Shown here: in pieces, positions 14,628-16,394 of the stretch
How positions within the stretch are numbered: position 1 is the first letter of the stretch
Layout of the letters: each line of letters begins with the position of its first letter
Assembly (NCBI GenBank): GCA_027063755.1
Contig: JAMORD010000210.1
Span: forward strand, 1-16,394
DNA: 16,394 nucleotides
Direction of reading: 5' to 3'
Source of the DNA: a bacterium
Lineage (GTDB): Bacteria; Coprothermobacterota; Coprothermobacteria; Coprothermobacterales; JAADFF01
Made by a program: the position numbers and the translations under genes
The notes under the pieces: model-generated
What the model was told of the DNA's origin: nothing
The model's input: the letters and a program-made list of their open reading frames with translations, nothing else
Database searches by the model: none

Positions 14628-15262
14628 TTGCCCCACACCTCCTGAACCTTTTCCCAAGCCTCACGGGAAAAGACAATATTGCTGTTCTTAAGAATCCAGT
14701 AAGGATGCAAGCTGCTGAAGTTTACTACATCGGCCCTTGCAAGGTTGCGTGCAGAAAGGGCAACATTCTTCTGGTCATTGCAAAGCACAAACAGTGTGCT
14801 CTGGGTCTCTGCATCTATACCAAACTTACCAAGAATCTCTTTCATCTTCTTGGTCTTAGGACCCTCTGCAAATGCATCGCCAAAGTCTACAACCTTAATA
14901 GCATCTCTGCGAAGAGCATCTCTAATAGCAGACCTCATAGCCTCTTTTCTCATCTTCTTGGGCATATCCTCTGCCCAGCTTCTTGGCTTTGGACCGAATA
15001 CTACAGCACCTTTATACCAAATAGGGCTCCTTCTATAACCATGACGGGCCCTACCGGTGTGTTTCTGTGGCCATGGTTTACGCTTAGAACCCTGAACCTC
15101 ACCCTGCTTCAGGGTAGAAGCACGACCACGACGCTTACCGGCAAGATATCTCTTAACAGCCTGCCAGAGCAGTTTACCACGAACGGGGCCTTCTGCCAAC
15201 TTCTCAGCTACGGCAGATGTGCCAATTTCTGTTCCGTCGTATTTATATACTTTCAATTCCAC
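14624..15262 (-). CDS. rplD: 50S ribosomal protein L4
   Basis: L4 lines the exit tunnel, and in E. coli it represses the S10 operon. It has 212 residues. It starts MELKVYKYDGTEIGTSAVAE. The long tunnel loop shows RASTLKQGEVQGSKRKPWPQ, KHTGRARHGYRRSPIWYKGA and VVFGPKPRSW; the usual GGG before the VFGPKPR motif reads KGAV. The C-terminal half includes MPKKMRKEAMRSAIRDAL and the final LKNSNIVFSREAWEKVQEVW. GTG 15262 has GAGAGGTGA upstream, inside the end of rplC. No L4-responsive leader is visible upstream of rpsJ. Confidence 0.97.
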   Translation of the reverse strand: MELKVYKYDGTEIGTSAVAEKLAEGPVRGKLLWQAVKRYLAGKRRGRASTLKQGEVQGSKRKPWPQKHTGRARHGYRRSPIWYKGAVVFGPKPRSWAEDMPKKMRKEAMRSAIRDALRRDAIKVVDFGDAFAEGPKTKKMKEILGKFGIDAETQSTLFVLCNDQKNVALSARNLARADVVNFSSLHPYWILKNSNIVFSREAWEKVQEVWGK

Positions 15263-15268
15263 CCTTCA

Positions 15269-15940
15269 TCACCTCTCCTGTGGTCCTGTTCCATATGCAA
15301 GTCTAATCTCAAGAAGACCGCCTACGGGACCTGGCACACTTCCCTTAACAAGGAGCAGGTCCTGCTCGGGAATAATCTTTACTACTTCAAGTCTCTTTAC
15401 CATCCTTCTTTCATTACCATAGTGACCGGGCATTCTCTTACCAGGCTTAACCTCAGCAGGGAAAGATCCCGCAGAGATAGCACCTACTCTTCTGTGCCAT
15501 CCACGGGCACCGTGAGATTTGGGACCTCCTGAGAAGTTCCATCTCTTCATAGCACCGGCAAAACCTCTACCCTTGGTCTTTCCGGCAATATCTACTTCGT
15601 CACCCTCTTTAAACACATCGGTAACTTTGATAACCTTTCCTACCTCACCAAACTGCTGAGTAATACCAGGATATCTAAACTCTCTCATGTGTCTCAGAGG
15701 TGGTGTGCCGGCCTTCTTGAATATGCCAAGCAGTGGCTTATTGAGAACCTTCTGGGCTCTCTTCTCATCTATCTCCTCAAAACCGACCTTAATGGCCTCG
15801 TAGCCATCTCTCTCAGGAGTCTTAACATCTACAACATATACAGGACCGGCTTTGATAACGGTAACAGGAACAACTGTTCCATCTTCTTTAAAGATCTGTG
15901 TCATTCCCAGTTTCTTTCCAAGTATTCCTATACCCTTCAC
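15269..15940 (-). CDS. rplC: 50S ribosomal protein L3
   Basis: L3 starts 23S rRNA assembly, and its central loop reaches the peptidyl-transferase centre. It has 223 residues. It starts [20 protein letters not shown] and shows [64 protein letters not shown] and the signature [20 protein letters not shown]. The start is GTG at 15940 after GAGGTGATGCGAA; the ATG within that spacer is out of frame. The gap to rpsJ is 11 bases. Confidence 0.97.
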   Translation of the reverse strand: MKGIGILGKKLGMTQIFKEDGTVVPVTVIKAGPVYVVDVKTPERDGYEAIKVGFEEIDEKRAQKVLNKPLLGIFKKAGTPPLRHMREFRYPGITQQFGEVGKVIKVTDVFKEGDEVDIAGKTKGRGFAGAMKRWNFSGGPKSHGARGWHRRVGAISAGSFPAEVKPGKRMPGHYGNERRMVKRLEVVKIIPEQDLLLVKGSVPGPVGGLLEIRLAYGTGPQER

Positions 15941-15951
15941 TTCGCATCACC

Positions 15952-16260
15952 TCACAGTTTAAGGTGGACATCTACGCCAACGGGAAGCTCAAGATTAGCC
16001 AACTTCTCAATTGTTTCCTGTGTTGGGTTAAGAATGTCTATCAGTCTCTTGTGAATACGAATCTCAAAGTGCTCACGGGAGTCTTTATCAATGTGAGGAG
16101 ACCTCAGAACACAGTATACACGCCTATCAGTAGGCAGAGGTATCGGACCAGATACCTCTGCCCCTGTGCTCCTGGCGGCCTCCACTATCTTCTGTGCTGA
16201 CTGGTCAAGTATTCTGCTGTCGTAGGACTTCAGTTTGACCCTTATTCTCTGAACCGCCAT
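15952..16260 (-). CDS. rpsJ: 30S ribosomal protein S10
   Basis: S10 is in the head of the small subunit, and as NusE it also joins transcription antitermination complexes. It has 102 residues, the usual length. It starts [20 protein letters not shown] and shows [40 protein letters not shown] and [20 protein letters not shown], ending [16 protein letters not shown] 16260 has GGGAGGG 6 bases upstream. Only 17 bases separate it from tuf, so it is most likely cotranscribed with the str genes. Confidence 0.98.
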   Translation of the reverse strand: MAVQRIRVKLKSYDSRILDQSAQKIVEAARSTGAEVSGPIPLPTDRRVYCVLRSPHIDKDSREHFEIRIHKRLIDILNPTQETIEKLANLELPVGVDVHLKL

Positions 16261-16277
16261 GGTTATCCCTCCCTAAA

Positions 16278-16394
16278 TTACTCTATGATCTCGGTGACAA
16301 CACCTGCACCTACTGTGCGGCCACCTTCACGAATTGCGAATCTGCTGCCCTCTTCAAGGGCTATCGGGTAGATAAGCTCTACTTCAAGCTCCAG
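16278..16394 (-). CDS. tuf: Elongation factor Tu, C-terminal end only
   Basis: Only the last 38 codons and a TAA stop are inside the window. They read [16 protein letters not shown] then [20 protein letters not shown], ending IE. The [14 protein letters not shown] motif is the C-terminus of EF-Tu domain 3. EF-Tu brings aminoacyl-tRNA to the ribosome with GTP. Position 16394 falls on a codon boundary, and the rest of the gene lies beyond the right edge. tuf followed closely by rpsJ joins the str and S10 clusters, as in Thermotoga and several other lineages. Confidence 0.95.
   Translation of the reverse strand: MELEVELIYPIALEEGSRFAIREGGRTVGAGVVTEIIE

Noticed and set aside
14628-14657. TTG start giving an extra ten residues on L23
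   Set aside because: These codons contain the GGAGGTG binding site for the ATG at 14627, and the family starts at that ATG.

Overview
This window is a nearly unbroken minus-strand block of translation genes, the bacterial S10-spc-alpha ribosomal protein superoperon. In transcription order (right to left) it reads: 3' end of tuf; rpsJ-rplC-rplD-rplW-rplB-rpsS-rplV-rpsC-rplP-rpmC-rpsQ; rplN-rplX-rplE-rpsN-rpsH-rplF-rplR-rpsE-rplO-secY; adk-map; a small KOW-domain gene; infA-rpmJ-rpsM-rpsK-rpsD-rpoA-rplQ; and the 5' part of an ECF/CbiO-type ABC transporter ATPase cut by the left edge. No stretch above 300 bases lacks a gene. Most junctions are overlaps or gaps under 20 bases, and the largest gaps are about 47 to 50 bases (secY-adk and map-KOW gene). 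I see no rRNA, tRNA, CRISPR array, mobile element or convincing intrinsic terminator.

The organism is a bacterium with moderate base composition. A KOW gene between map and infA, rpsD between rpsK and rpoA, an ECF ATPase after rplQ, a zinc-type S14 (61 aa), a zinc-type L36, a four-cysteine L24 tail and a zinc LID in adenylate kinase all resemble clostridial Bacillota and some deep-branching thermophilic phyla. tuf directly upstream of rpsJ and the many lineage-specific insertions and tails suggest a divergent lineage. I cannot name a genus. Nearly half of the genes appear to start with GTG, and rpsC can only start with TTG. Strong AGGAGGTGA-type ribosome binding sites decide several starts.

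The genes build the core of both ribosomal subunits, the translation factors EF-Tu and IF1, the SecY channel that many ribosomes dock on, methionine aminopeptidase for nascent chains, adenylate kinase, and the RNA polymerase alpha subunit. Transcription probably enters from the upstream str region. A well-formed sigma-70-type promoter inside the 3' end of map would separately feed the KOW gene-infA-rpoA-rplQ section.

The most unusual element is rpoA. It encodes 506 residues instead of about 315-330, because the C-terminal domain is present as three successive helix-hairpin-helix modules joined by acidic linkers. None of the three keeps the arginine and asparagine used for UP-element recognition in E. 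coli. The alpha N-terminal domain also carries an insertion of roughly 25 residues. Other departures are the absence of rpmD (L30) between rpsE and rplO, a long acidic tail on S17, a glycine-rich insertion in L5, a half-lost zinc site in S4, a divergent S19 N-terminus and a lysine-rich N-terminal extension on IF1.
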